In this document: positions 8,929-16,997 of the stretch, in pieces
Layout: every line of letters begins with the position of its first letter
Position numbering within the stretch: the stretch's first letter is position 1
NCBI RefSeq assembly: GCF_003001815.1
Contig: NZ_PVMZ01000024.1
Span: forward strand, 96,230-160,229
Direction: 5' to 3'
Length of the DNA: 64,000 bases
From: Actinoplanes italicus
GTDB lineage: Bacteria; Actinomycetota; Actinomycetes; Mycobacteriales; Micromonosporaceae
Program-made: the position numbers and the translations under genes
Notes under the pieces: model-generated
Seen by the model: the letters and a program-made list of their open reading frames with translations, nothing else
What the model was told of the DNA's origin: nothing
Databases searched by the model: none

Positions 8929-10206
8929 GTGCCGAACGTGCGCCGTGTCGCCGTGCTGGGCGGGAACCGGATTCCGTTCGCCCGGTCCAACAGCCGCTAT
9001 GCCCAGGCTTCGAACCAGGACATGCTCACCGCGGCCCTGGACGGCCTGGTCGCCCGCTTCGGGCTGGCCGGCGCCCAGCTCGGCGAGGTCGTCGCCGGTG
9101 CGGTGCTCAAGCACTCGCGTGACTTCAACCTGACCCGTGAGGTGGTGCTCGGGTCGCGGCTCGACCCGCGGACCCCCGCCTACGACATCCAGCAGGCCTG
9201 CGGGACCGGTCTGGAGGCCGCGATCCTGGTCGCCAACAAGATCGCGCTCGGGCAGATCGACGCCGGTGTCGCCGGTGGCGTGGACACCACCTCCGACGCC
9301 CCGCTGCAGGTCAACGAGGACATGCGCCGGGCGCTGCTGGAACTCAACCGGGCCCGGTCGCTCGGCGCGCGGCTCAAGGCCGTTGCCAAACTGCGCCCGC
9401 AGCACGCCATCCAGCCGGAGCTGCCCCGAAACGCCGAACCGCGTACCGGGCTGTCGATGGGCGAGCACGCGGCGATCACGGCGGTGAAGTGGAACATCGA
9501 CCGTGCCGCCCAGGACGAGCTGGCGCTGACGTCGCATCAGAGGCTCGCTGCGGCGTACGACCGCGGCTTTTTCGATGATCTTCTGACGCCCTATCTGGGT
9601 CTGACCCGGGACCAGAACCTGCGCCCCGACTCCACGCTGGAGAAACTCGCTTCGCTCAAGCCGGTGTACGGCAAGCAGAACGCCACAATGACGGCCGGCA
9701 ACTCGACGCCGCTCACCGACGGCGCGTCGGCGGTGCTGCTGGCGTCGGAGGATTGGGCCGCGGCGCGGTCGCTGCCGGTGCTGGCCTGGTTCGCCGACTC
9801 GGAGACCGCGGCCGTCGACTACGTGCACGGTGACGAGGGGCTGCTCATGGCGCCGGCCTACGCCGTGCCGCGGATGCTCGCCCGCAACGGGCTCACCCTG
9901 CAGGACTTCGACTACTACGAGATCCACGAGGCGTTCGCGTCGCAGGTGCTGTCGACGCTGGCGGCGTGGGAGTCGCCGGAGTTCTGCAAGGACCGGCTCG
10001 GCCTGGACGCGCCGCTCGGCTCGATCGACCGGGCGAAGCTGAACGTCAACGGTTCCTCGCTGGCGGCCGGCCACCCGTTCGCCGCGACCGGCGGCCGGAT
10101 CGTCGCCACGCTGGCGAAATTGCTGGCCGCGAAGGGCTCGGGCCGCGGCCTGATCTCCATCTGCGCCGCCGGTGGGCAGGGCGTCGTCGCGATCCTGGAG
10201 CGCTAG
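8929..10206 (+). CDS. fadA2: Acetyl-CoA C-acetyltransferase / thiolase (FadA2-like)
   Basis: A thiolase of 425 residues from the GTG at 8929, chosen for its GGAGGA ribosome site; the open frame runs much further upstream but only as antisense of fabG4. The nucleophilic cysteine is Cys91 in QQACGTGLEAA. The HEAFA motif, the GHPFAATGGR segment (His382) and the C-terminal CAAGGQG (Cys412) complete the active site. It cleaves 3-ketoacyl-CoA to acetyl-CoA and a shortened acyl-CoA, or runs the reverse Claisen condensation. Its position divergent from fabG4-htdX is the same as in mycobacteria, where these genes form a conserved lipid locus. Confidence 0.92.
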   Translation: MPNVRRVAVLGGNRIPFARSNSRYAQASNQDMLTAALDGLVARFGLAGAQLGEVVAGAVLKHSRDFNLTREVVLGSRLDPRTPAYDIQQACGTGLEAAILVANKIALGQIDAGVAGGVDTTSDAPLQVNEDMRRALLELNRARSLGARLKAVAKLRPQHAIQPELPRNAEPRTGLSMGEHAAITAVKWNIDRAAQDELALTSHQRLAAAYDRGFFDDLLTPYLGLTRDQNLRPDSTLEKLASLKPVYGKQNATMTAGNSTPLTDGASAVLLASEDWAAARSLPVLAWFADSETAAVDYVHGDEGLLMAPAYAVPRMLARNGLTLQDFDYYEIHEAFASQVLSTLAAWESPEFCKDRLGLDAPLGSIDRAKLNVNGSSLAAGHPFAATGGRIVATLAKLLAAKGSGRGLISICAAGGQGVVAILER

Positions 10207-10213
10207 CGATTCC

Positions 10214-10500
10214 GCGTGGTGATCTGTGGTCCGCGGGTGGGCGCGGGTCACCACGTTGGGCCGGTGTTGTTGTCGCGTGGTGATGTGTGGTCCGCGGGTG
10301 GGCGCAGGTCACCACGTTGGGCCGGTGTTGTTGTCGCGTGGTGACCTGCGGTCCGCGGGCGGGCGCAGGTCACCACGTTGGGCCGGTGTTGTTGTTGCGT
10401 GGTGATCCGTGGCCCGTGGGTGGGCGTAGGTCACCACGTTGGGTGGGTGTTGTTGTTGCGTGGTGACCTGCGGTCCGCGGGCGGGCGCAGGTCACCACGC
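10214..10500. repeat. 61-bp tandem repeat array A (four full units plus a 43-bp core)
   Basis: Units begin at 10214, 10275, 10336, 10397 and 10458, an exact 61-base period; the fifth stops after its first 43 bases. Each unit has a 43-base core that starts GCGTGGTGA and ends GGTCACCACG, with near-perfect inverted arms (GTGGTGACCTGCG and CGCAGGTCACCAC in units 3 and 5), and an 18-base spacer ending in GTTGTTGT. The array fills the gap between the convergent thiolase and xylanase genes. It could form serial hairpins, working as a bidirectional terminator or a protein-binding array. A related array is at 43185-43349. The spacers are nearly identical, so this is not a CRISPR. Confidence 0.9.
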
Positions 10501-10509
10501 AACGGGGGA

Positions 10510-11910
10510 TCAGCGGGCGGTGCAGGTCGTCGTCGTGGACGGGGCGTTTCCGGTGCCCTGGAAGCCGAACGACGTGCTGGCGTTCGCGGCGACCGTGCCG
10601 TTGTAGCCGACGTTGGTGAACGACACCGCGCCCGAGGTGCCGCTCGCCGTGGCGCTCCACGTGTTCGACACCGCGGCGCCGGTGGGCAGGGTGGCGCCGA
10701 CGGTCCAGCCGGTGAGCGCAGCGGTTCCGGCCTTTACCGTGACGGTGGCGACGAAGCCGCCGTTCCAGGCGTTGACGGCGACGGTCGCGGTGCAGCTCTT
10801 GGTGCCGGACGGCTGGCTGGGCGACGGCGAGCCGGGGTTGCTGGGCGACGGCGAGCCCGGGTTGCTCGGTGACGGCGAGCCGGGGTTGCTCGGTGACGGC
10901 GACGAGGTGCTGCCGCCGAAGGCGCTCAGCACCGCGTTGTACGCCGCCTTGGGGTTGCCGCTGCCGTCGAACAGCAGCGGGGTGCCGCTGGCACGCCACG
11001 AGTCGGTGTCCCGGATGCCCCAGACGGTGATGCCGTTGCACCGGGTGACGGCGAGGCAGTCCTTGACCACGTTGCCGTAGGTGGTGGCCTGCGTGGTGCC
11101 GGAGCCCTCGATGTCGAGCTCGGTGATCTGCACGTCGACGCCGAGGTCGGCGAAGTTCTGCAGGGTGGTGCGGTAGTTGCCCGGGTAGGGCGATCCGCTG
11201 TTGAAGTGCGACTGGAAGCCGACGCAGTCGATCGGCACACCGCGTGCCTTGAAGTCCTTGACCATGTTGTAGACGCCCTGCGTCTTGGCCCAGCTCCAGT
11301 TGTCGGTGTTGTAGTCGTTGTAGCAGAGCTTGGCGGCCGGGTCGGCGGCGCGCGCGGTCTTGAACGCGTCCTCGATCCAGTCGTTGCCGGTGCGCTGCAG
11401 GTTGGAGTCGCGGCGGCCGCCGTTGCCGTCGTCGAACGCCTCGTTCACCACGTCCCACGAGTCGATCTTGCCCTTGTAGTGGGTCATGACCTGGGTGATG
11501 TGGTTCTTCATGGCGTTGCGCAGCGCGGTGCCGCTCATGCTCTGCATCCAGCCGGGCTGCTGCGAGTGCCAGGCCAGCGTGTGCCCGCGCACCTTGGCGC
11601 CGATCTCGTTGGCGCGGGTGATCAGCCGGTCGGCGGTGGTGAAGTTGAACTGGTTCTGCTGCGGCTCGAGAGCGTCGATCTTCATCTCGTTCTCGGCCGT
11701 GACCGAGTTGAACTCACGGTTGAGGATCGTCGAGTAGGTCGAGTCGCTCAGTCTGTTGAGCGAGACCGCGGTGCCGAAGTAGCGGCCCTTCTCGGCGGCT
11801 GCCGCTCCGAGGGTGGTGGCCGCCTCGGCGGATGGGGACAGGGCGACGAACGTTCCGGCGGCGAGCAGGCCGGTGGCCAGCACGCCCAGGATGGTACGGG
11901 GACTCCTCAT
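10510..11910 (-). CDS. Secreted endo-1,4-beta-xylanase, GH10 catalytic domain with CBM2
   Basis: A 466-residue exported enzyme with a signal peptide (about 1-30, ending SAEA). A GH10 barrel (about 32-335) has the acid/base Glu157 in WDVVNEAF and the nucleophile Glu264 in ITELDIE. A linker of SPSPSNPG repeats (24-base DNA repeats near 10811-10905) leads to a C-terminal cellulose/xylan-binding CBM2 (about 365-466) with the usual terminal cysteines. It cuts internal beta-1,4 links of xylan outside the cell. The architecture is like actinomycete xylanase A enzymes. Its upstream region carries palindromes that suggest carbohydrate-responsive repression. The 3' end abuts the 61-bp array. Confidence 0.95.
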   Translation of the reverse strand: MRSPRTILGVLATGLLAAGTFVALSPSAEAATTLGAAAAEKGRYFGTAVSLNRLSDSTYSTILNREFNSVTAENEMKIDALEPQQNQFNFTTADRLITRANEIGAKVRGHTLAWHSQQPGWMQSMSGTALRNAMKNHITQVMTHYKGKIDSWDVVNEAFDDGNGGRRDSNLQRTGNDWIEDAFKTARAADPAAKLCYNDYNTDNWSWAKTQGVYNMVKDFKARGVPIDCVGFQSHFNSGSPYPGNYRTTLQNFADLGVDVQITELDIEGSGTTQATTYGNVVKDCLAVTRCNGITVWGIRDTDSWRASGTPLLFDGSGNPKAAYNAVLSAFGGSTSSPSPSNPGSPSPSNPGSPSPSNPGSPSPSQPSGTKSCTATVAVNAWNGGFVATVTVKAGTAALTGWTVGATLPTGAAVSNTWSATASGTSGAVSFTNVGYNGTVAANASTSFGFQGTGNAPSTTTTCTAR

Positions 11911-11966
11911 GGGGGATCTGCCTTCGGTCCAGTCGATTCGGGGTATCGACGGGTGGCTCTGGACGG

Positions 11967-11978
11967 CCGAAACTTTAG
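11967..11978. promoter_or_regulatory. Degenerate CCGAAACTTTAG site near the xylanase promoter
   Basis: It matches the perfect palindrome at 12067-12079 over its first ten bases (CCGAAACTTT) but the right arm is broken. It lies 57 bases upstream of the xylanase ATG, close to where the core promoter or an operator would be. It may be a weaker second site for the same regulator. Confidence 0.4.
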
Positions 11979-12037
11979 TTATCCCGTCCGTGATCCACCA
12001 AGGTCAAATTGTCCTTTCTCCCCGCTAATGATGAGGA

Positions 12038-12051
12038 TGGGAGCGCGCCCA
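12038..12051. promoter_or_regulatory. CebR-like operator upstream of the xylanase
   Basis: The 14 bases TGGGAGCGCGCCCA differ at one position from the CebR box TGGGAGCGCTCCCA known from Streptomyces, where the LacI-family repressor CebR releases cellulase genes in response to cello-oligosaccharides. It lies about 128 bases upstream of the xylanase start on the minus strand, in the gap before the HPr gene. No cebR gene is in the window. Confidence 0.55.
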
Positions 12052-12066
12052 TATGGCGGAGAGGCT

Positions 12067-12079
12067 CCGAAACTTTCGG
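12067..12079. promoter_or_regulatory. Perfect palindrome CCGAAACTTTCGG
   Basis: Two six-base arms around a central base, 157 bases upstream of the xylanase ATG and three bases beyond the HPr-gene stop. Palindromes of the CGAAA-N-TTTCG type have been described upstream of actinomycete xylanase genes, as I recall. The second, imperfect copy at 11967 supports a real operator. Confidence 0.6.
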
Positions 12080-12081
12080 AA

Positions 12082-12345
12082 CTACTTGGTGGTACGAAGC
12101 ACCTCGGCGACCGCCGCGGCGGCGGCTGGTGCGTCATCGCCCTCGGCGTGCACGGTGACCGTGGTCCCGGCGGCGGCGCCGAGCGACATCAGACGCAGGG
12201 CGCTGCGGGCGCTCGCTGACCTCTCGCCGTACCGGATCTCCACGGTCGCGTGGAAACCCGCGGCGGTCCGGACCACCGCGCCGGCCGGACGGGCGTGGAG
12301 TGCCGCGGGCAGGACCACCGCGACCTCAGAACTTGGGGACATCAC
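12082..12345 (-). CDS. HPr-family phosphocarrier protein
   Basis: An 87-residue protein with the HPr active-site segment LHARPAG, in which the histidine accepts phosphate from enzyme I, and the regulatory-loop region SARSALRLMSLGAA (compare the usual S-I-M-x-L-M-x-L). It overlaps the 3' end of dhaM by 20 bases. In Escherichia coli DhaM is a fusion of an EIIA-like domain, HPr and part of enzyme I. Here the EIIA and HPr modules are separate adjacent genes, so this HPr most likely phosphorylates the neighbouring DhaM. No enzyme I is in the window. Confidence 0.85.
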   Translation of the reverse strand: MMSPSSEVAVVLPAALHARPAGAVVRTAAGFHATVEIRYGERSASARSALRLMSLGAAAGTTVTVHAEGDDAPAAAAAVAEVLRTTK

Positions 12346-12712
12346 GGGCCTCCCGGGCGGCGTCGGCGACGGTGTCGAGGTCGGCGCCGGTCGAGGCGAG
12401 GACCGCGGCGGCCACCGCGCCCTCCACGAACGGGGCGTCCACCAGCAGAGGGCCGGGTGAGAGATCCTCCAGGACGGTGCGGGTGGTCAGCACCGCGCTG
12501 CCCAGATCGGCCAGCACCAGCACGCCGGCCCCGGCCTCGGCACGGCCGATCGCGGCAGCGATCAGTTCCGCGCTGGTGCCCAGCGTGCCGTCCTCGGTTC
12601 CGCCGGCCGGTTCCACCCGGACGTCGGGACCGGCGACCTGCGCGAGCAGATCCCGCACCCCGGACGCCAGTGACGGGCTGTGTGACACGAGCACGATCCC
12701 CACGTACGCCAT
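12326..12712 (-). CDS. dhaM: DhaM, phosphotransferase (EIIA-man-like) subunit of dihydroxyacetone kinase
   Basis: A 128-residue protein of the mannose EIIA fold. The phosphorylatable histidine is in the N-terminal LVSHSPSLASG motif, and the GTEDGTLGTS and LADLGSAVLTT segments are typical of DhaM. It passes phosphate from HPr to the ADP bound in DhaL. It is divergent from dhaK-dhaL by 87 bases and followed by an HPr gene, so the locus encodes a complete PTS-linked dihydroxyacetone kinase apart from enzyme I. The small inverted repeat CTCAGC/GCTGAG at 12753-12772 lies in the divergent spacer. Confidence 0.88.
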   Translation of the reverse strand: MAYVGIVLVSHSPSLASGVRDLLAQVAGPDVRVEPAGGTEDGTLGTSAELIAAAIGRAEAGAGVLVLADLGSAVLTTRTVLEDLSPGPLLVDAPFVEGAVAAAVLASTGADLDTVADAAREARDVPKF

Positions 12713-12799
12713 GGATCCCGATGGTAGTCACGCCAAAGGCTTGGCCGAATCACTCAGCGCGACCATGCTGAGGGAGGGACCGAGGCAAAGGAGCCGGCC

Positions 12800-13801
12800 G
12801 TGAAGAAATTCATCAACGATCCGAACGACGTGGTGGCCGAGGCGCTCGCCGGGATCGCCGCCGCCCATCCCGGCGACCTGCGTGTGGACACCGCCGGGCA
12901 GTACATCTGCCGCGCCGACGCGCCCCGCTCCGGCAAGGTGGCGCTGGTCTCCGGCGGCGGCTCCGGGCACGAGCCGCTGCACGGCGGCTTCGTCGGGCCC
13001 GGGATGCTCGACGCCGCCTGCCCCGGCGAGGTCTTCACCTCCCCGGTGCCCGACCAGATCCTCGCCGCCACCAAGGCCGTCGACGGCGGCGCCGGGGTGG
13101 TCCACGTGGTGAAGAACTACACCGGTGACGTGATGAACTTCCAGATGGCCGCGGAGCTCGCCGCCGACGAGGGGGTCACGGTCGAGACCGTCCTGGTCGA
13201 CGACGACGTGGCGGTGGAGAACTCGACGTGGACGGCCGGGCGGCGCGGCACCGGCGCCACCCTGCTGGTCGAGAAGATCGCCGGGGCGCTGGCCGAGGAG
13301 GGCGGCAAACTGGCCGAGGTCGCGGCGATCGGCCGCGAGGTCAACACCGCCTCCGGCTCCTTCGCGTACGCGTTGACCGCCGGCACCACCCCCGCGGCCG
13401 GGCGTCCCGGCTTCGACCTGCCGGACGACGAGATCGAGGTCGGCGTCGGCATCCACGGCGAACCCGGCCGTCGCCGGGAGAAGCTGCGCCCGGCGCGGGA
13501 CCTGGTCCGCTCGGCGCTCGACGCGATCCTGGAGGCCAAGCCGGTCGCTGACGGCGATCAGGTGATCGTGCTGGTCAACGGTCTGGGCGGCACCCCGCTG
13601 CTCGAGCTCTATCTGGTGTACGGCGAGGTCGCCACGGTGCTGGCCGAGCGCGGTGTGCGGATCGTCCGGCGGCTGGTCGGCAACTACGTGACCAGTCTCG
13701 ACATGGCCGGTCTGTCGATCACCGTGACCCGGGTGACCGACGAGATGGTCCGGCTGTGGGACGCGCCGGTGCGTACTCCCGGACTGCGCTGGGGTGCCTG
13801 A
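12800..13801 (+). CDS. dhaK: Dihydroxyacetone kinase subunit DhaK
   Basis: A 333-residue Dak1-domain protein that binds dihydroxyacetone covalently through a histidine, here His219 in GVGIHGEPG. The substrate-pocket motif SGGGSGHEPLH (51-61) and the GDVMNFQMA segment are present. It starts at GTG 12800 with AAAGGAG at 12787-12793. Its stop lies next to the dhaL start. The protein transfers phosphate from DhaL-ADP to dihydroxyacetone, feeding triose phosphate into glycolysis. Confidence 0.95.
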   Translation: MKKFINDPNDVVAEALAGIAAAHPGDLRVDTAGQYICRADAPRSGKVALVSGGGSGHEPLHGGFVGPGMLDAACPGEVFTSPVPDQILAATKAVDGGAGVVHVVKNYTGDVMNFQMAAELAADEGVTVETVLVDDDVAVENSTWTAGRRGTGATLLVEKIAGALAEEGGKLAEVAAIGREVNTASGSFAYALTAGTTPAAGRPGFDLPDDEIEVGVGIHGEPGRRREKLRPARDLVRSALDAILEAKPVADGDQVIVLVNGLGGTPLLELYLVYGEVATVLAERGVRIVRRLVGNYVTSLDMAGLSITVTRVTDEMVRLWDAPVRTPGLRWGA

Positions 13802-13802
13802 C

Positions 13803-14429
13803 GTGGATGTCGCTCTCGCCACCGCCTGGCTGCGCGCGGCCGCCGACGCCGTCACCGCCGACGCCGATCTGCTGACCCGGCTCGACTCCGCGATCGGCGA
13901 CGGCGATCACGGCGCGAATCTGCGGCGCGGCTTCACCGCCGTCGTCGCGGTGTTAGACGGCTCGGAGTTCGCCGGCGTGGGCGACGTGTTCGTCCGGGCC
14001 GGCGCCACCCTGATCTCCAAGGTGGGCGGCGCGTCGGGTCCGCTGTACGGCAGCGCCCTGCGTGCCATCGGCAAGGCGTTGCCGCCCGGTGAGTCCGCCG
14101 ACCTGGCCGATCTGGCCCGGGCGCTGCGGGCCGGGCTGGACGCGGTGTCCAAGCTGGGCGGTGCGGCTCCGGGCGACAAGACCATCGTGGACGCGTACGG
14201 CCCCGCGGTGGCCGCCTTCGAGGACGCGGTGGCCGGTGGCGCCGCCCTGCCCGAGGCGGCGGCCGGCGCGGCCCGGGCAGCCGGTGACGGGGCCCGGGCC
14301 ACCACACCGTTGACAGCCCGCAAGGGCCGCGCCTCCTACCTCGGCGAACGCAGCGCCGGCCACCAGGACCCGGGCGCCACCTCGACCTGGCTGCTCTTCC
14401 AGGCGCTGGCCGACGTCACCGCCCCCTGA
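13803..14429 (+). CDS. dhaL: Dihydroxyacetone kinase subunit DhaL
   Basis: A Dak2-domain protein of about 208 residues that carries the Mg-ADP cofactor of the PTS-type dihydroxyacetone kinase. It shows the aspartates of SAIGDGDHGANLRRGF, GASGPLYGSALRA, the LGGAAPGDKTIVDA segment and the terminal GRASYLGERSAGHQDPGATS. I preferred GTG 13803, which has a GGGG stretch at a suitable distance; GTG 13794 would overlap dhaK by eight bases. It is translationally linked to dhaK. Its partner dhaM is divergent. Confidence 0.92.
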   Translation: MDVALATAWLRAAADAVTADADLLTRLDSAIGDGDHGANLRRGFTAVVAVLDGSEFAGVGDVFVRAGATLISKVGGASGPLYGSALRAIGKALPPGESADLADLARALRAGLDAVSKLGGAAPGDKTIVDAYGPAVAAFEDAVAGGAALPEAAAGAARAAGDGARATTPLTARKGRASYLGERSAGHQDPGATSTWLLFQALADVTAP

Positions 14430-14566
14430 GGTCCCACCCGCCCCTCTCGTCAATCTGGACGAGTCAGCCCGCCGGAGCCATCCGTGCCGGAAGACTGGGT
14501 CCGGGCGGCTCTCTCAAGCGCGAACCGGCGGTGCCGATCCTGCGGTCAAGGGCTGGACGATGAGAG

Positions 14567-16153
14567 ATGGGGACACCGGGGATGGCGTTGAGCAGGTTGT
14601 TCGATGACCGGTCGCTACGCACCAAGATCGGCGCTGCCGCGATGACCGCGACGGTCAGCGGGCTGATCGTCGGTGGGCTGGCCGTGAACACGATCTTCGA
14701 GCTGAACGATAACGCCGCGGTGGCCCACCGGCAGTCGCTGGCGATCGAGACGGCCGTCGGGTCGTTCAGCACCAACATCGAGGCTTTCAGCGGCGGCATG
14801 TCCTCGCTGCAGCTCTACCCGTCGCTCGCCGACCGGATCAAGCAGGGCATGGAGGCGAACCAGGCTGCGGTCGCCGACGCCTTCAAGGCGCTCGACCAGC
14901 ATCTGCCCGGTGACGAGGTGGTCGCCAAGGCGAAGACCGACTGGGCCGACTATCTCGCCTTCATCAGCGCCCCGCCGGCCGGCCGGGCGACTCCGGCGCA
15001 GCTCGCCGAAGCGGTCAAGAAGTACGACAGTCTGCGAACCGCCCTCGCCGAGGACCAGAGCGCCCTGCGCGAGCGGGCCGTCAAGATGGCCGAGAAGAGC
15101 ATCAGTGACTCCGAGTCGTCCGGCTCCTCGGCGGCCTGGACCGTCGGCGTGGTGCTGGTGATCGGCATGCTGCTCAGCCTGGTGATCGGTTTCCAGGTCG
15201 CGGCGCGGGTGCGCCGGACCGTCCGTGAGGTCGGCCGGATCGCCGAAGGGCTGGCTGAGGGCGACCTCACCCGTACGTCCGGAGTGAAGAGCCGTGACGA
15301 GATCGGCCGGATGGCCGCCGCCCTGGATCAGGGTGTGGCCCGGCTGCGTGAGGACATGGTGAACCTCGGCGGCAGCGTCGGCACCCTGCAGGACGCGGCC
15401 GGCCGGCTCAGCTCGGTGGCCGGCGGCGTCGACGCGGCCGCCAGCCAGGCGTCGGTGCAGGCCGGCACGGTCGCCAGCGCGGCCGACACGGTCTCGCACA
15501 ACCTGCAGGTGGTCTCGGCCGGCTCGCAGGAGATGGGCTCGGCGATCCGCGACATCAGCATCTCCACCTCGGAGGCGTCCGAGGTGGCCGCGCAGGCCGT
15601 CCGGGTGGCCGCCGAGACCAACGCGATCGTGGGCCGGCTCGGCGCCTCGTCCGAGGAGATCTTCACCGTCGTCAAGGTGATCACCAGCATCGCCGAGCAG
15701 ACCAACCTGCTCGCCCTGAACGCGACCATCGAGGCGGCCCGCGCCGGCGAGGTGGGCAAGGGCTTCGCGGTCGTCGCCGGCGAGGTCAAGGACCTGGCGC
15801 AGGAGACGGCCAAGGCCACCGAGGACATCTCTCAGCGGGTGCAGGCGATCCAGGCCGACACCAGCGGCGCGGTCACGGCGATCGGCGAGATCACCGAGAT
15901 CATCGAGCGGATCAACGGCATCCAGCTGACCATCGCCTCGGCCGTCGAGGAGCAGACCGCGACGACCGCGGAGATGAACCGCACGCTCAGCGAGGCGGCG
16001 AACGGCGCCGGGGACATCGCGATGACCATCGGCTCGGTCTCCGAGGCGACCCGCAAGACCACCGACACGGTCGGCGAGACCCGTCACGCGGCCGACGACC
16101 TGAGCTCCACGGCGGCTCAGCTCCAGGCGGTCGTCTCACGATTCCGCTACTGA
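14567..16153 (+). CDS. Methyl-accepting chemotaxis protein
   Basis: A 528-residue transmembrane chemoreceptor. TM1 is at about 22-43, followed by a periplasmic-type helical sensor region (about 44-185), TM2 (about 188-209, VGVVLVIGMLLSLVIGF), a HAMP domain (about 210-262) and a long signalling coiled coil whose hairpin tip reads IAEQTNLLALNATIEAARAGEVGKGFAVVA. It would signal to CheA/CheW, which are not in the window. The start could also be the ATG at 14582, which removes five residues. Chemoreceptors are unusual in non-motile actinomycetes and frequent in those with motile spores. Confidence 0.93.
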   Translation: MGTPGMALSRLFDDRSLRTKIGAAAMTATVSGLIVGGLAVNTIFELNDNAAVAHRQSLAIETAVGSFSTNIEAFSGGMSSLQLYPSLADRIKQGMEANQAAVADAFKALDQHLPGDEVVAKAKTDWADYLAFISAPPAGRATPAQLAEAVKKYDSLRTALAEDQSALRERAVKMAEKSISDSESSGSSAAWTVGVVLVIGMLLSLVIGFQVAARVRRTVREVGRIAEGLAEGDLTRTSGVKSRDEIGRMAAALDQGVARLREDMVNLGGSVGTLQDAAGRLSSVAGGVDAAASQASVQAGTVASAADTVSHNLQVVSAGSQEMGSAIRDISISTSEASEVAAQAVRVAAETNAIVGRLGASSEEIFTVVKVITSIAEQTNLLALNATIEAARAGEVGKGFAVVAGEVKDLAQETAKATEDISQRVQAIQADTSGAVTAIGEITEIIERINGIQLTIASAVEEQTATTAEMNRTLSEAANGAGDIAMTIGSVSEATRKTTDTVGETRHAADDLSSTAAQLQAVVSRFRY

Positions 16154-16203
16154 GCCCATCGAGACCCATTGAACGTTCGCTCAGGTGATGCCAGGGTGGG
16201 GGC

Positions 16204-16869
16204 ATGTACCCGCCCGAGCCCTGGCATCTGCGCGGACAGATGTATCTGTCGGTCTTCCTGATCCCCCGTCGCGACATGCCGGCCCTGCCGCCGGTCCTGG
16301 ACGCGGCGGTGCGCCCGCTCACCGTCGGCGGGCGCGTCGCCGTCGGCGCCGCCTGGGTGTCGTACGAACCGGGCGGCGTCCTGCACTACAAGGAGCTGCT
16401 CAGCGCCGTCCTGGTGCACGAGCGCGGCCGCCCGCGGGTCAGCATCACCGACATCTGGGTGGACAGCGTCGCCTCCCGCGAGGGCGGCCGCCGCCTCTGG
16501 GGCATCCCGAAGGAGCTGGCCGACTTCCGGATCGACACGGACGCCGAGCCACTGGTCGACGCGACGATCTCCACCCCGGACGGTGCGTCGTTCGGTTCCG
16601 CGCTGGTGCGGCTGAAGCGGCGGTTGCCGGGCCGGTTCCCGCTCGGTTTCACGGTGGCCCAGCAACTGGGCGAGCAGGTGCGCCGCACCCCCGTGCGGGG
16701 CCGCGCCGGACTGCGGACCGCCTCCGCGGCGTGGCGTCCCGAGCCGGACGGCCCGCTCGGCTATCTGGCCGGCCACCGTCCCGTCCTCAGCCTCGCGATC
16801 ACCGACTTCTGGCTGGTCTTCGGACGTTCCGCCGAGGACCGCGCGAAGAACCGGGCCCGCTCGGCCTGA
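16204..16869 (+). CDS. Acetoacetate decarboxylase-family protein
   Basis: A 221-residue protein with the ADC-family core: a tyrosine-rich strand YKELLSAVLV, ITDIWVDS and the RRLWGIPKELADF motif, in which Lys103 aligns with the Schiff-base lysine of acetoacetate decarboxylase. Most relatives in actinomycetes are uncharacterised and some have other activities, such as aldolase-dehydratase, so the reaction is open. The ATG at 16204 follows an AGGGTGGGGG ribosome site. A large hairpin lies six bases after the stop. Confidence 0.75.
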   Translation: MYPPEPWHLRGQMYLSVFLIPRRDMPALPPVLDAAVRPLTVGGRVAVGAAWVSYEPGGVLHYKELLSAVLVHERGRPRVSITDIWVDSVASREGGRRLWGIPKELADFRIDTDAEPLVDATISTPDGASFGSALVRLKRRLPGRFPLGFTVAQQLGEQVRRTPVRGRAGLRTASAAWRPEPDGPLGYLAGHRPVLSLAITDFWLVFGRSAEDRAKNRARSA

Positions 16870-16874
16870 CCCCT

Positions 16875-16931
16875 GCGGCTGTGTCGTTCTGCTGTCCCAG
16901 CGCCGCTGAGACAGCAGAACGACACAGCCGC
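16875..16931 (+). terminator. Long perfect hairpin after the ADC-family gene
   Basis: A perfect 22-base inverted repeat (arms 16875-16896 and 16910-16931, outer bases GCGGCTGTGTCG) with a 13-base loop that holds a further CAGC/GCTG pair. No T-tract follows on either strand, so it is a T-less actinomycete-style terminator or another structured element. It begins six bases after the stop at 16869 and precedes the YibE/F promoter. Confidence 0.75.
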
Positions 16932-16997
16932 ATCGGTCCTTCACCGCCGGGTACGGTTCGCGGGGACGATCCGCCGCCGACCGCGTCGAGGAGCACG

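Noticed and set aside
10214..10500. CRISPR array
   Set aside because: Units are 61 bases with nearly identical spacers, no variable spacers and no cas genes.
10378..10872. 164-codon plus-strand frame starting in the 61-bp array
   Set aside because: It reads through repeats and antisense of the xylanase C-terminus; Gly/Arg/Ala-rich with no domain.
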